Assembly (NCBI GenBank): GCA_028274465.1
Contig: CM051457.1
Span: 26,819,313 to 26,883,312, forward strand
DNA length: 64,000 bases
DNA from: Plantago ovata
Lineage: Eukaryota > Streptophyta > Magnoliopsida > Lamiales > Plantaginaceae
Direction of reading: 5' to 3'
A model generated the notes under the pieces. That model saw only the letters and a list, made by a program, of their open reading frames with translations. It had not been told where the DNA came from and did no database searches. Positions 13,453-23,955 of the stretch are shown in pieces (positions within the stretch are counted from its first letter, which is position 1; the number at the start of each line of letters is the position of its first letter). Both the position numbers and the translations under genes were made by a program.

Positions 13453-14616
13453 CTAGCTTCTAGAGGCTTGCTTCAGTCCATATATGGACCTCTGCAGCTT
13501 GCATACTGATTTGGGAGATGACTTGGATGTGAATCCTTCAGGTTGTATCATATACACCTCTTCTTCCAAATTTCCATTAAGGAAAGCGGTTTTCACATCC
13601 ATTTGCCAAATCTCGTAGTCATGATATGCAGCTATAGCAAGTAAAATCCGAATAGACTTAATTTTAGCTACTGGCGAAAAGGTCTCATCATAATCAATAC
13701 CTTGTCTTTGATTATAACCCTTTGCCACTAACCTAGCCTTGTAGGTTTGTATCTTGCCATCGGCATCAGTTTTTCTCGTGAAAACCCATTTGCATCCAAT
13801 AGGTCTAACCCCATCTGGCAATTCAACCAAGTTCCAAACTTGATTCTGATACATCGAGTTTATTTCGGATTTCATGGCTTCTTGCCACCTCTCCGAGTCA
13901 ATGTCCGACATTGCCTCGGTGTAAGTCTTAGGGTCATCCAAATCAGGTGAATTTACAACATCATCTTCATGAGTCTCTAAGAGTAAACTCACCTTTTTCT
14001 TTGGAACTCTTTCCCTTTCCGACCTACGTACTGCAATTACTTGTTCGGGTATAACCCTTCCCTTCCTCACTCTTTGTGGTATAACTATTGTCGTTTGTTC
14101 TCGCTCTACATTCTGATTGCGTTGAGGTTCTTGATTGTCAGGTTGTCCTACAACCTGAGCTATTTCAGGAACATTGTCCGTGACAGGTTCCTGGTGTGGG
14201 GGCAAGTCAGTTTCCACAACTGGTATTGCCGGTGAAGTAGGAGAACTTAGTGGTTGCGACACATTCATTGTTGCGCTCCCACTGGATGCAAGAAGCTTAC
14301 CTAGTATTTCGCTTCTAGCATTTGTATCTCCTATTGCTCCCACTGAATTGTTGTCAACTCCATTTGACAACTCTTCAACCTCATTGTTATTTCGCGGTTC
14401 TTGAATTTCTTCCAATTCTATTCTACTACGATCTTGATCTTTGAAGACATAGTCGTCTTCTAGAAAAGTCGCATTCCTAGAAACGATGATCTTAAAATCA
14501 TCGCGAGAATAGAAAAAGTAACCTCTGGTTTCCCTAGGATAACCGATGAAATAACACTTTACACTTTTTTTGTTTCCAATTTGCCAGTGAGCATCTTCTT
14601 CACATATGCTGGACAA
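13453..14616 (-). pseudogene. Copia pol fragment: integrase tail, linker and reverse transcriptase fingers/palm
   Basis: Begins in the C-terminal GKLE/CYFIGYP part of integrase, runs through a low-complexity linker and reaches the reverse transcriptase start (WQEAMKSEINSMYQNQVWNL, GCKWVFTRKTDADG, KARLVAKGYNQRQGIDYDET, QMDVKTAFLNG, SIYGLKQASRS). It ends at the amber codon described for the next fragment. It overlaps the upstream fragment in another frame: a run of seven A on the element strand (near 14564-14570) marks the frameshift. The copy cannot make a full polyprotein as it stands. Confidence 0.9.
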
Positions 14617-15815
14617 CCCCAGGTTCGCATGTGTGAGAGAACAGGTTTCTTACCATGCCATAACTCATATGGTGTCTTTTCGACTGACTTTGATGGAACG
14701 CGATTCAGAATGTATATTGAGTTTTGTAATGCATATCCCCATAAGAATGTCGGAAGAGTAGAGAAGCTCATCATGGATCTCACCATGTCTAACAAAGTTC
14801 GATTTCTCCTTTCGGAAACACCGTTTAATTGTGGTGTTCCAGGAGGTGTCCATTGAGATCTAATCCCATTTTCTTTTAAGTAATCTGTGAATTCTCTACT
14901 CAAGTATTCGCCTCCACGATCAGATCGAAGAGATTTAATGCTCGTTTCGAGTTGTTTTTCTACTTCGTTTCTATACTCCTTAAACTTCTCAAAGGCTTCG
15001 GATTTGTGCTTCATAAGATACACATGTCCAAATCTAGAGAAGTCGTCAGTAAAGGTTATGAAGTATGAATAACCTCCCCTAGCTTGAGTTGCGAAAGGTC
15101 CACACACATCGCTATGGATCAACTCAAGTACCTTCTCGGCTCGTACTCCCTTTCCTAGAAAGGGTTTGTTGGTCATCTTTCCTTTGAGACATGATTCGCA
15201 TTGTCCATATGATTCGAAATCAAATGAAGTTAAATAGTCCAACTTATTTAATCGTGCAATTCTCGTCTCATTTATATGGCCAAGTCTACAATGCCACAAG
15301 TAGGTAGGATTTTTCACATTACTTAATTTAGGCTTCTTGTTTTGTATATGAAACATATTATGTCTACAATCAAGTAAATATAAACCATTCACGAGTGGTG
15401 CAATCCCATAATTAACATCATTATGCAAAATGTAACAATTACTATTTGCAAAACGAAATGAGAAACCATCAATGTCTAACATAGGAATAGAAATAATATT
15501 TCTGATGATTGAAGGAACAAAATAACAATTACTTAGTTCTAAAATAAATCCCGAGGGCAAGTCTAGTCTATAAGTTCCTACACGCTCAGCAGCAACTCGT
15601 GCTCCATTCCCCACGCGTAGGTCGACTTCCCCTGGTCTAACCAGTCTGCTGTCACTTAGGCCCTGCACATTATTACAAATGTGTGAGCCACATGTTGTAT
15701 CTAATACCCAGCAATTGGAATTATTTGTAGACATATTAATTTCAATAACAAATATACCTGTGTTGGAGCCAGATATATGGTCGTTTTGCTCTAAGCATAC
15801 GCAGCGGAATTTCAA
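14559..15815 (-). pseudogene. Copia pol fragment: protease remnant and integrase, fused to LTR sequence
   Basis: The first ~12 residues are read from the 5' LTR. Then [10 protein letters not shown] and [12 protein letters not shown] follow, the end of gag-pol linker and the protease active-site region, with DTT where the family has DSG or DTG. Integrase follows: zinc-binding LWHCRLGH...CESCLKGK, then [26 protein letters not shown] and [10 protein letters not shown], the D, D and E catalytic regions. The frame ends at 14559 through an A-run frameshift. There is no gag before it, so the junction with the LTR is a deletion scar. Confidence 0.88.
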
Positions 15816-17554
15816 AAATTTTACGACCTATCTTGATAACGGTTAATTAACATGCATTACGTGAAAGAGATGTTCACTTACAAATGGAGGACTCCCAAAT
15901 CCTCAAGTGTGGGTTCAGCGAATTCCAGTTGCTGTTCCTCGATTGCCTCCTCAGTAAACTCACGATCGTAGGCTTCGTAGTCCTCTTCAGTGAGCTCCAA
16001 GTCTTCAAGCTCTGCTCCAAGCAAATCCCAATTCTCCGTATTATCCAGCTTGAAATCCTTGACCTCGGTATCCACAGAATTTCGTCTACCAACAAGAGTG
16101 CTAGGAAACTCTTATAAATTAAGTAGGATGTGTATATGTTAATAATATGGAGTAGAGTATTGGTTTTAATCTTCTTCAAAAGAAGACAAAAGGATGATGA
16201 AGTATATTCCTTGGTTTCTTGAGAGAAAATGAAGAAAGACAATAGAGGAGTCAATCATGTACTGACGTTCATACTACAGCAACTACTCTTGCCTTTTTAA
16301 TTTATATTCTCATCAACCAAATACATCTCCTCAACTTAAAAAGCAGGACACGAACCAACAAGTGGGGGAGTGGACAAGCAACTGCCGCGGTCTTGAATTG
16401 GCCGAACTCCTGTCATTTTAGTCCATTGCATTTTATTTTACAAATCCAATTTGGTCCAATTTCAACACTCTATTTCAATTGTCCAAATCCAATTTGATCC
16501 AATTAAATTACTCACATATTATAATTATATATAATAAATAATATTAATCTAATTAATATTCATTTATTAACAATCCCGGTTTGGTAGAGTACTATTCATG
16601 TAGTGTGACCCGTACGTAGGGCCTTATATATTAATCACTAATCTAATTAGGTTCACGGTGAAACTCCTAGACGGTTTACCGGACAACATTAATATACAAG
16701 GACGTTTGTAAGGATATACAAATCACCTTTAGTGTAAGGCTAATATAGTCCCTTCATTCTCGAATACTCGAATAAGTCTAGAACTTGATATCGTGTCCGT
16801 TCCAATAACTTATTCATTTCTTTCTCATTCTTGTTAGTTGATCTTCGATCATATCCAAACACTATTTTGAATATATCGTAACGCATTGGCCAATGACTAA
16901 CGATCAACCTAACTATGAGATGTAAAGTATTCTCTCCAATGTCTATTGTGAGGAATGAATTCTATCTTGGTTCAACTACTACTCCCATGCGCTTCATAAC
17001 ATATCTAACGCATGCCGTATCTACCCCAAGTGGAGTGCAAGCATTGGTCATGGTCAAGATATATTATTCCACACATGTAGTCAGTATTGACCTCAAGTCA
17101 AAGGACTGTCAATTACCTTACACACCGATACTTCCGTAGACACATTAATAGAATTAATCAAACGGTTTATCGGTGGGTCAGTCAACACCCTCTAAGGTGT
17201 ACCGTGCATCCATCATGAATGACCAAGTCATTCGTAGTTGTGAGAGTCACTACATTCCTCTAAGAATATGATGCAGATCGCATGCCAATCTTTAACGTGC
17301 GTCATTGATATCCCAAATCTCAATGATCTCGATTGGGACTATTTTAGGACTTATGTTCTATCATCCAAGTTCTCACACATTTGGTAATAACATATAGTTC
17401 AGGGGAACATCTTATAGAATTATCTTAAAACAACCAAATAAATAATCCAAAGATGTAGAGCCAATTAATATGCAACATAAATAATAATAAACTGATTATG
17501 ATCTAAGTACATATCATCTTGCAAATGGTTGTCTCTAGGACATACATACTTTCA
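15773..17554 (-). repeat. 5' LTR of the Copia element, inner end deleted
   Basis: Matches the 3' LTR from about 15773 to 17554. The last ~18 bases of the LTR on the element's strand are replaced by pol coding sequence ([12 protein letters not shown]). The switch occurs at the shared motif ATATAT (10562-10567 in the 3' LTR, 15773-15778 here). The outer end at 17554 is intact and abuts the GTAAG duplication. It carries the same acidic frame (15878-16075) and GTAAGT donor (15881-15876). Confidence 0.88.
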
Positions 17555-17559
17555 GTAAG

Positions 17560-18290
17560 GAGCCTTGTCTTGGATTTTACATATCGTGAGGGATTTATAT
17601 GTCATTGGCCAGCCTATTCTTTTACAAGCTCTTCCTTCAAATCATTAACATCTCTTTAGTTCACTTGTGTAAATGTGACTGGTAAAGTTCTTAGTTGAGA
17701 AAATTCTACATGATTGTCACTCTCTCGAACATTTATTTATCTGTGTCTATGTCAGAGTCACTTGTTGACTTTAGAGTTGACAATGCATTATTTAATTTGA
17801 AGTCCTTGAGAATAAAGTTGTGTACGAGGATAAGAAATTTGGAGATTTCTGCACCAAATCTTGTATCCGTTGATTACGAGGACTTTAGAACATCGAGTTT
17901 TCCATTTAGAAACACCCCTAAACTAAGTGAACTCTCCGTCCGTTATGGGTCTCTTTTGTGGTTATAATTTGATTAGAGGCCTACCTGTGGATCTTGTGAG
18001 CTTTATTTCTCGTCAAATCCAAGTGCTCAAGCTAACACGCTTGGATATTAAGGTTTGTGCAATGAACATCTTGTCTTTCTTGGTTGTTGCATTTTTCTTA
18101 ATAATTAACAACATTACTCATAAATTGCTTTCCTTGTCATGTTATTCAGGGAGCTACGGATCATTTTCCAGTATGCCCAAGGCTCAAGATACTGAATGTC
18201 ACCCTTGATCCATGTGAAGACGGTGCTCTACTTTGTCTGAGTTCCTTGATAAAGGCTTGTCCTTCCTCAAACTTGTAGTCGTGGTATGTA
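17560..18290 (+). pseudogene. F-box/FBD gene, leucine-rich repeat part
   Basis: Continues the F-box gene after the Copia element: SLVLDFTYREGF, SFKSLTSL, then SESLVDFRVDNALFNLKSLRI, LEISAPNLVSVDYED and TPKLSELSV, typical of FBD-type F-box leucine-rich repeats. A GT-AG intron runs from about 18053 to 18150. The exon after it reads HFPVCPRLKILNVTLDPCE and KACP. The pieces need several frame changes (near 17657, 17690, 17945 and 18270) and include in-frame stops. The gene was therefore decaying beyond the two insertions. Confidence 0.75.
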
Positions 18291-18478
18291 TGACCCCTGA
18301 TAATATATAGAGTATATATATCATCAATGCGACAATGCCATATGCATATTCCATATTAAGCTTTTCATAAAATGATTATGTGAGTTGTGACCACTAAAAG
18401 CTGATAAAGGGACTGAATTCGTTGACCTTATCCAATTAGGCTTTATTATCTTCGTCTGGAAGTTGATTATTTTAAGTG

Positions 18479-18595
18479 CAGTTCAGTTCAGTTATGATAT
18501 ATTAGGTCCAGTTCAGTTCAGATTTGCTTAATAATATTTTATACTACAAATAAGTTCAGTTCAGCTTTATTCAGTTCAAATCAGTTTTGTTCAAA
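18479..18595. repeat. GTTCA-rich repeat in an F-box gene intron
   Basis: The block (A)GTTCAGTTCAG occurs at 18479, 18512 and 18554 with looser copies to 18590. It lies in the second intron of the broken F-box gene. It may be a microsatellite-like remnant of a small transposon. Confidence 0.6.
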
Positions 18596-18741
18596 CGGAA
18601 ATAACCTTAGTCACCTCATACATTCAATTCAGGCCATAAATTTACTTGATAAAAAATCCATTTGCAGCTAGTATATGTTATCATGCATGTTGCATACTTG
18701 GTAGAATAGATATATGATTTTATATGTTATTGGCTGCAGCT

Positions 18742-18938
18742 TCCTTGTCATCACGATCATAATGAAAATACGAGAGACGAAACGGAAGTTGAAGCATGTT
18801 GTCATTACAACCTTAAAATTGTTGAGATTGTGAAATTTCCTGGTTCGGCATTGCGATTTGTCAAGTATCTAGTGAAGAGTGTTGTTTCACTAGAAAAGAT
18901 GGTCATCGATCCTCGCCCGGCAAAAGGAAATTTGTGGG
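18742..18938 (+). pseudogene. F-box gene, FBD domain (first part)
   Basis: After an intron ending GGCTGCAG (about 18740) the frame reads LPCHHDHNENTRDE, then CCHYNLKIVEIVKFPGSALR, FVKYLVKSVVSLEKMVIDP and RPAKGNLW. This is the FBD motif found at the C-terminus of plant F-box/LRR proteins. The exon is cut at 18938 by the TRIM element; the last residues resume at 20181 in the same frame. Confidence 0.85.
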
Positions 18939-20175
18939 GGTTAACCATGAATTTTAATAACCTGCAAATAAACATTAAAAGAAGGCAATAAACATGGAAC
19001 AAGAATTTATTCATAACTTTTGGGTTACAATCTTCGTTGATCTCTTGATTCCTCTCTCTAATGGATGTGAATTGGATTATCGGGGTCAAATGACTTGTTC
19101 CGGATTTGGATCTAACCTACAATTTGGTAGTAGGGATTTGGATTTAGAGTTTACCTACAATTTGGTTGTAGGGAGTTTGATGAAGTCGTTTGTAACTCCA
19201 TCTACTATCTAACTCTAATCACCTTTTCATATTTATAGGTGATTGATGACTTAGGGAACATGCTAAATCAGATAAAAATATCTCCTAATCCTATAATTAT
19301 CATCATATATTTGGTGATAATTATCTCTAATTACAAAGATATTCTATAATAGTAAAACACCATAATTTACGCAATTTAGGTGTCTACAAATGCCCCCTCG
19401 AGACGAGTTGTAGAGACTTGATGACGGTTGCAACTTGTCTCGAAATTTTGCCGTAGAACTTACATCTAATTTGACATGCACCAAAAGTAATTTAACATGC
19501 CCCTTGAATCATCGGCATCGGCAGAACAAGGATAGCACTGAGTCACCAATTAGTCAAATTAATTAAGCCTCCTTAATCGTCCATCAAACTGTTTGGTGTA
19601 GAAATTGGATATCACTTGGCATGCTCCATGGATTAATAGCTTGCCGTCAAAATATTCTACAGTCTTGGATCTTGAGAGAGCGGAGATGAAGAGCGAAAAT
19701 CGTCCCACTGGGCGTGCCAATTTGTTAACCATGAATTTTCACAACCTGCAAATAAACATTAAAAGAAGGCAATAAACATGAAACAAGAATTTATTCATAA
19801 CTTTTGGGTTACAATCTTCGTTGATCTCTTGATTCCTCTCTCTAATGGATGTGAATTGGATTACCGGGGTCAAATGACTTGTTCCGGATTTGGATCTAAC
19901 CTACAATTTGGTAGTAGGAATTTGGATTTAGAGTTTACCTACAATTTGGTTGTAGGGAGTTTGATGAAGTCGTTTGTAACTCCATCTCTAACTATCTAGC
20001 TCTAATCACCTTCTCATATTTATAGGTGATTGATGACTTAGGGAACAAGCTAAATCACATAAAAATATCTCCTGATCCTATAATTATCATCATATATTTG
20101 GTGATAATTATCTCTAATTACAAAGATATTCTATAATAGTAAAACACCATAATTTACGCAATTTAGGTGTCTACA
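18939..20175 (-). mobile_element. TRIM-like non-coding LTR mini-retrotransposon in the FBD exon
   Basis: 1,237 bp. LTRs at 18939-19388 (450 bp) and 19723-20175 (453 bp), nearly identical and ending TGTAGACACC...GGTTAAC on the minus strand. Target duplication GTGGG (18934-18938) and GTGAG (20176-20180), one mismatch. The 334-bp interior has no coding capacity. On the minus strand a primer-binding-like TGGCACGCCCAGTGGGAC starts three bases inside the 5' LTR (around 19719) and a purine tract GAGGGGGCA precedes the 3' LTR (about 19391-19399). The interior also has an inverted repeat, CGAGACGAGTTG against CAACTTGTCTCG (19398-19442). Such an element would need proteins supplied by another retrotransposon. 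Confidence 0.88.
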
Positions 20176-20180
20176 GTGAG

Positions 20181-20281
20181 CCTCCAGTTCCAGTGTCTCC
20201 GAGAAAACAAGAGAAGGACGAGAAAATGCCGAGCAAGTACGCTCACTTCTTAAACCTGGGATGAAGCTAGAAATCATCTAG
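20181..20281 (+). pseudogene. F-box gene, FBD domain end and stop codon
   Basis: Joining 18938 to 20181 and dropping one target duplication gives an open frame: ASSSSVSEKTREGRENAEQV then RSLLKPGMKLEII and a TAG stop at 20279-20281. The tail (KPGMKLEII) is the usual end of FBD proteins. It proves that the TRIM element inserted into a coding exon. Confidence 0.85.
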
Positions 20282-20576
20282 TGTTCAATTTGTCGGTTTT
20301 ATTTTTTTATATTATTTTATTTTTTTTTACTTTTTTTTTATTGTAAAAAATTACAAATTGATCACAATTTTAAGGGTTTATATTAAATTAGTTTAATATA
20401 TTACATCTTACCCGTACGGTGTGTCCATACGGGTATGTCCATCTTACTTGGATGCGGCAAGAAGTTTGATGCTCATCCGTATGATCATATTCCTAGCAAA
20501 CGCGGATGGTCTAATATAATAAATATAGATTGAATTATATGTTTGAATAAAATAACAACTAATCTAAACAAAGAAA
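20282..20576. other. AT-rich downstream flank of the F-box gene
   Basis: Poly-T/poly-A rich sequence with one small inverted repeat (ACCCGTACGG against CCATACGGGT, 20409-20435). No gene seen. A 5'-truncated LINE begins at its end. Confidence 0.4.
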
Positions 20577-22058
20577 GTGTGAAAGGCTGAAAATTACCAA
20601 TTTATGCTTTGCTGGTGATTTGATGATGTTTGTAAGAGATGATATGATTTCTGTTCAGCTTCTCATTCAACAATTTGATAAGTTCTCTCGGGCCACGAGG
20701 CTTTCTGCTAGCCTGGGGAAATGTAAAGTATTTTTTGGAGGAGTCAGAGAGCATGAGATGACTTCGATTCAGCAATTTACAGGATTCACTAAAGGTACTC
20801 TCCCCGTGAAATACCTTGGTGTCCCGTTGTCTGCTAAGAAGCTCACTATCAATATGTGCCAACCCCTCATTGATAAAATCTTGCAAAGGGTGTGGCACTG
20901 GACTTCGAAACTTCTGAATTATGCGGGGGAGGCAACAACTGATTGAAAGTGTCCTCTTCTCAGTCACTAATTATTGGTTGCAAGTCTTCCCATTACCCAA
21001 AAAAGTATACACCATATTGAGAGTATCTGTCGATCTTATTTATGGAGTGGAAAGGATAGTCACTCAAGGAAAGCTCTTGTTGCGTGAGAAAAGTTTGTGA
21101 CCCTAGCTCGTAGTTGCGGTGGTCTTAACATTCGTGATTTGTTGGTATGGAATCAGGCCTTGATGTCTAAATTACTACGGAACATTCAACAAAAGGCGGA
21201 CAAGCTTTGGATACGATGGGTGCACGCTTACTATATTAAGAATGCATCTATCCATACATATTCACCCCCGGATACTTGTTCTTGGATCCTTAGGTGTATA
21301 TTCAAGTGTCGACAGCGGGTATGCGGGCTCCAGGAGTGGAACGATTGCACAACCAGAGGGCGTTATGTGGTCAAACACATATATAAAGGCTTGCGTGGAA
21401 CTCGAGAAAAAGTTATATGGAAAGATCTGGTCCTGAACAATATGGACAAACCTCGTCCCTCCTTTATTTTGTGGCTTTACCTCCACAAAAGGTTAGCAAC
21501 GAAGGACCGATTGGCTGTTTTTGGAATTCAAACGAATAGAGTATGTTGTTACTGTGGGGGTAGTGAAAAGTATTGAACACTTGTTCTTTACTTGCCCGGG
21601 TACAACCCCTATTTTCCAACAGATTATGCGATGGATTAACATGACCTTCTCGTGGACTGACTGGGATGCGGGCATTAGGGAACTGAACCGCAGATCGAAA
21701 GGGAAGGGGTGGAAAACCAGCCTACTCAAATGATTACTAGCTGAATACACTTATGCGATTTGGCAAGCTCGAAATGAGTTTCTCTTTCAACAACGACAGC
21801 TAGATGCGGCAACTGTGGGAACTACTGTCATACAGAGAGTTGTCCAACGCAGCCTGCTTTTTCCAAGATTGAAGGAACCTGTCCATAACCTTATTTTTGG
21901 CTAGAAACTTGATTTACTGTGATGTTTTGGATTTATTACTAGTTTGCTGATAGGAACTTGGAGTGGCCTGGACAATGTTGTCGGCCTTTTGTATTGTATT
22001 GTTTTTTTGGAGTGGTAATGAGAAGATCTCGCATAGTTAAAAAAAAAAAAAAAAAAAA
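20577..22058 (+). mobile_element. 5'-truncated LINE (L1-type) retrotransposon
   Basis: Starts in the middle of reverse transcriptase: CFAGDLMMFVRDD (canonical FADD written FAGD), FGGVREHEM, LPVKYLGVPLSAKKLTINMC. The C-terminal zf-RVT region follows: CGGLNIRDLLVWNQALMSKL, LWIRWVHAYYIK, KPRPSFILWLYLHKR, CCYCGG and EHLFFTCP. It ends LIFG-stop near 21903, with a 3'UTR and a poly-A run at 22039-22058. Several frameshifts (about 20930, 21085 and 21575) and stops make it dead. It shares the reading and the tail with the LINE at 56804-63188, so both belong to one family. No clear target duplication was found. Confidence 0.88.
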
Positions 22059-22185
22059 GAGAAAATCATGGTAAATTTTTTTTCTTTCTAGAATTTAGGT
22101 AGGAATATCATTTTTTTATTATTTATTTTTCTTACAAATATCGCCACATTATTTTTGTGGGATATTTTATTTAATTTAATTAGTA

Positions 22186-22430
22186 CTTCTTCCGTTCAGT
22201 CAAAGTTTATCATATTGTTTTATTTACTTTTTTTTTTCGGTTACAAATTACTCGTAACTCGTATCGTAGAAAAAAAATATGAAAATTTGCATTAAACTAG
22301 TATAATTATCGAACTTTTTTAGTATAATTTTTTAATTTTTTTTATTCGATATGATTTAGGAGCAATTCACGATTAGAAAATGGTCAATAAAAAATAAAAG
22401 TAAACGAAAATATTTGACAGAGGGAGTATT
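22186..22430. mobile_element. Stowaway-like MITE upstream of beta-COP
   Basis: About 245 bp. The left end TACTTCTTCCGTTCAGTCAA and the right end TTTGACAGAGGGAGTA form imperfect terminal inverted repeats next to TA. The interior is AT-rich and partly palindromic. It lies about 120 bp above the beta-COP TATA box. Confidence 0.65.
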
Positions 22431-22544
22431 AATTTAATTTAGTTAAAAAAAAGTTGATAAAATCCAAGTGTCAAATTACCTTAATGGGCGAAGCGTAATT
22501 CATGTACTAATAAGAAACGTGGACAGTAATTATAAGAGCGACAC

Positions 22545-22552
22545 TATATAGA
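22545..22552 (+). promoter_or_regulatory. TATA box of the beta-COP gene
   Basis: CTATATAG at 22545-22552, about 30 bases before the likely transcription start near 22575-22585. An ACGTGG core (G-box-like) lies at 22517-22522. The 5'UTR exon that follows ends CATTCACCG at a GT donor at 22652. Confidence 0.6.
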
Positions 22553-22574
22553 GAGAAAACAAACTTGGAGCAAA

Positions 22575-23955
22575 CTGCACCAAACAGTAGCTAGTAGATG
22601 CCGATGCAGACGAAGAAGATCTCAGCTTAGCCCTAACTTTCGCATTCACCGGTAATTTACTCCACCACTGCCGGTCAATAGCAGTTTCTGTGCATTTGTG
22701 TTCAATGTCGTTTCATCTGATTTCCGATTGATCAATTCATATAATCTCTATTCCTGGATCTGAATTGCGAATTCTGTTTGAAATTGGTTGAATTTGATTT
22801 GCTGACCGACATGATGAGTCTGATGATTTCTTATCCATGCATCTTTGTTTGTTCAGAGTCGCTTACAATTTGGTGGTGTGATCAGTCTCGTTGAAATTAA
22901 TTGTGCTAATCCTGATTCAGTTTTTGATGATTTCTTGTCGGATTCAGAAGTTGTTTTTAGAATTAGGTGCATTGAGAATGTGTTTGATAATCATAGATGG
23001 TATGATCGTGTTGTAGTTGGCCATTTCTCTATTATTTGATCTGAATTGCAAAACTTTGTAAGATGTCTGAAATCAATCAAATACTGATTCAAATAGTTTG
23101 GTTGAATTTGTTATGTTATTTTTGCTCAGTGCATCTCTCTTTGATCAGATTCGATTAACAGTGTGAGATTCTTACAATTTGGTGATGTGTGACTAGTCTC
23201 TGCATTGCATTTTACTAATCATGATTCATCTCTTGTTAATTTGGTGCTGGATTCAGTGTTTTTTGGCTATGATTCTCTTGAATTATGTTTCAAATGCTTT
23301 GGTTGAATTTGGTATGTTCATGATTTTTGCTCAATGCATCTCTGTTTGATCAGATTTCATGTAACAGTGTGAGATTCTTACAATTTGGTGATGGGTGACT
23401 AGTCTCTGAATGGATTCTGTTAATCCTGACATCTCTTGTTAATTTGGTGCTGGATTCAGTGTTTTTTTTTGGCTATGATTCTCTTGAATTATGTTTCTTA
23501 ATCATACAAGGGCTCTTAACTATATAATATTTATATCTATATAAATTAGCAATGTGGTTCTTATTCATAGATTACATAATTGAATTGCAATTGAGCTCTC
23601 TATCAGAGGATCTATATTGCAAAACCTTGTTAGACGATTAACAATCGAGTTTGGCATCATACACAATCTCTGTTTGTTCAGATTTGGTTTATCAACTTTG
23701 TATTATTACAATTTGGTGATATAACTAGTGTATCTTAATTCTATTTTGCTAATTCTGATTCATTTCTATTGATTTCATGCTCTATTCAGATTTAAAAAAA
23801 CAAAAAACAAAAAACTAGTTTGATGAATTTTTCAAATTAGGTGCCTTCATAGTTGGAAACTTGGACTATGTATGACACTTTTCTGGTGATTCCCACGATA
23901 ACACCTTCCTTTGATACTTATGTTAATTCTTTTTTGGCCAGATAACAAGTTCAGG
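22575..23955 (+). other. beta-COP 5'UTR: leader exon, ~1.3-kb leader intron, short second leader exon
   Basis: The leader exon runs to 22651 (CATTCACCG|GTAATTT). The intron ends at TTTGGCCAG|ATAACAAG (23941/23942), leaving 14 untranslated bases before the ATG at 23956; an alternative acceptor at 23954 leaves one base. The leader intron is T-rich and holds diverged tandem repeats. Long first introns of this sort often raise expression of housekeeping genes in plants; that role is inferred. Confidence 0.65.
22830..23800 (+). repeat. Diverged tandem repeat inside the beta-COP leader intron
   Basis: The best two units are 206 bp apart (GTGTGAGATTCTTACAATTT at 23161 and 23367) and continue with ACTAGTCTCTG, ATCTCTTGTTAATTTGGTGC and GGATTCAGTGTTTTTT. 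Weaker copies of the ...TTACAATTTGGTG core lie at about 22865 and 23705. The repeats look like old local duplications. Confidence 0.7.

Larger units (their letters stand above)
10555..17554 (-). mobile_element. Ty1/Copia LTR retrotransposon, young but defective, inserted in the F-box gene
   Basis: A 7.0-kb element on the minus strand. Five-base target duplication GTAAG at 10550-10554 and 17555-17559. The LTRs align at a fixed offset of 5,211 bases with no indels after the first few bases; I saw about three substitutions in some 1.77 kb, which implies recent insertion. A purine-rich tract (AAGTGGGAGAT on the minus strand) borders the 3' LTR at 12344. The internal part (12344 to about 15772) codes protease remnant, integrase, reverse transcriptase and RNase H in Copia order. 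The primer binding site and gag are absent. One frameshift and one nonsense codon break pol. Confidence 0.95.

Noticed and set aside
20560..22075. Target duplication around the first LINE fragment
   Set aside because: AAAGAAAGTG before it and AGAGAAAATC after the tail are only loosely similar and low in complexity.
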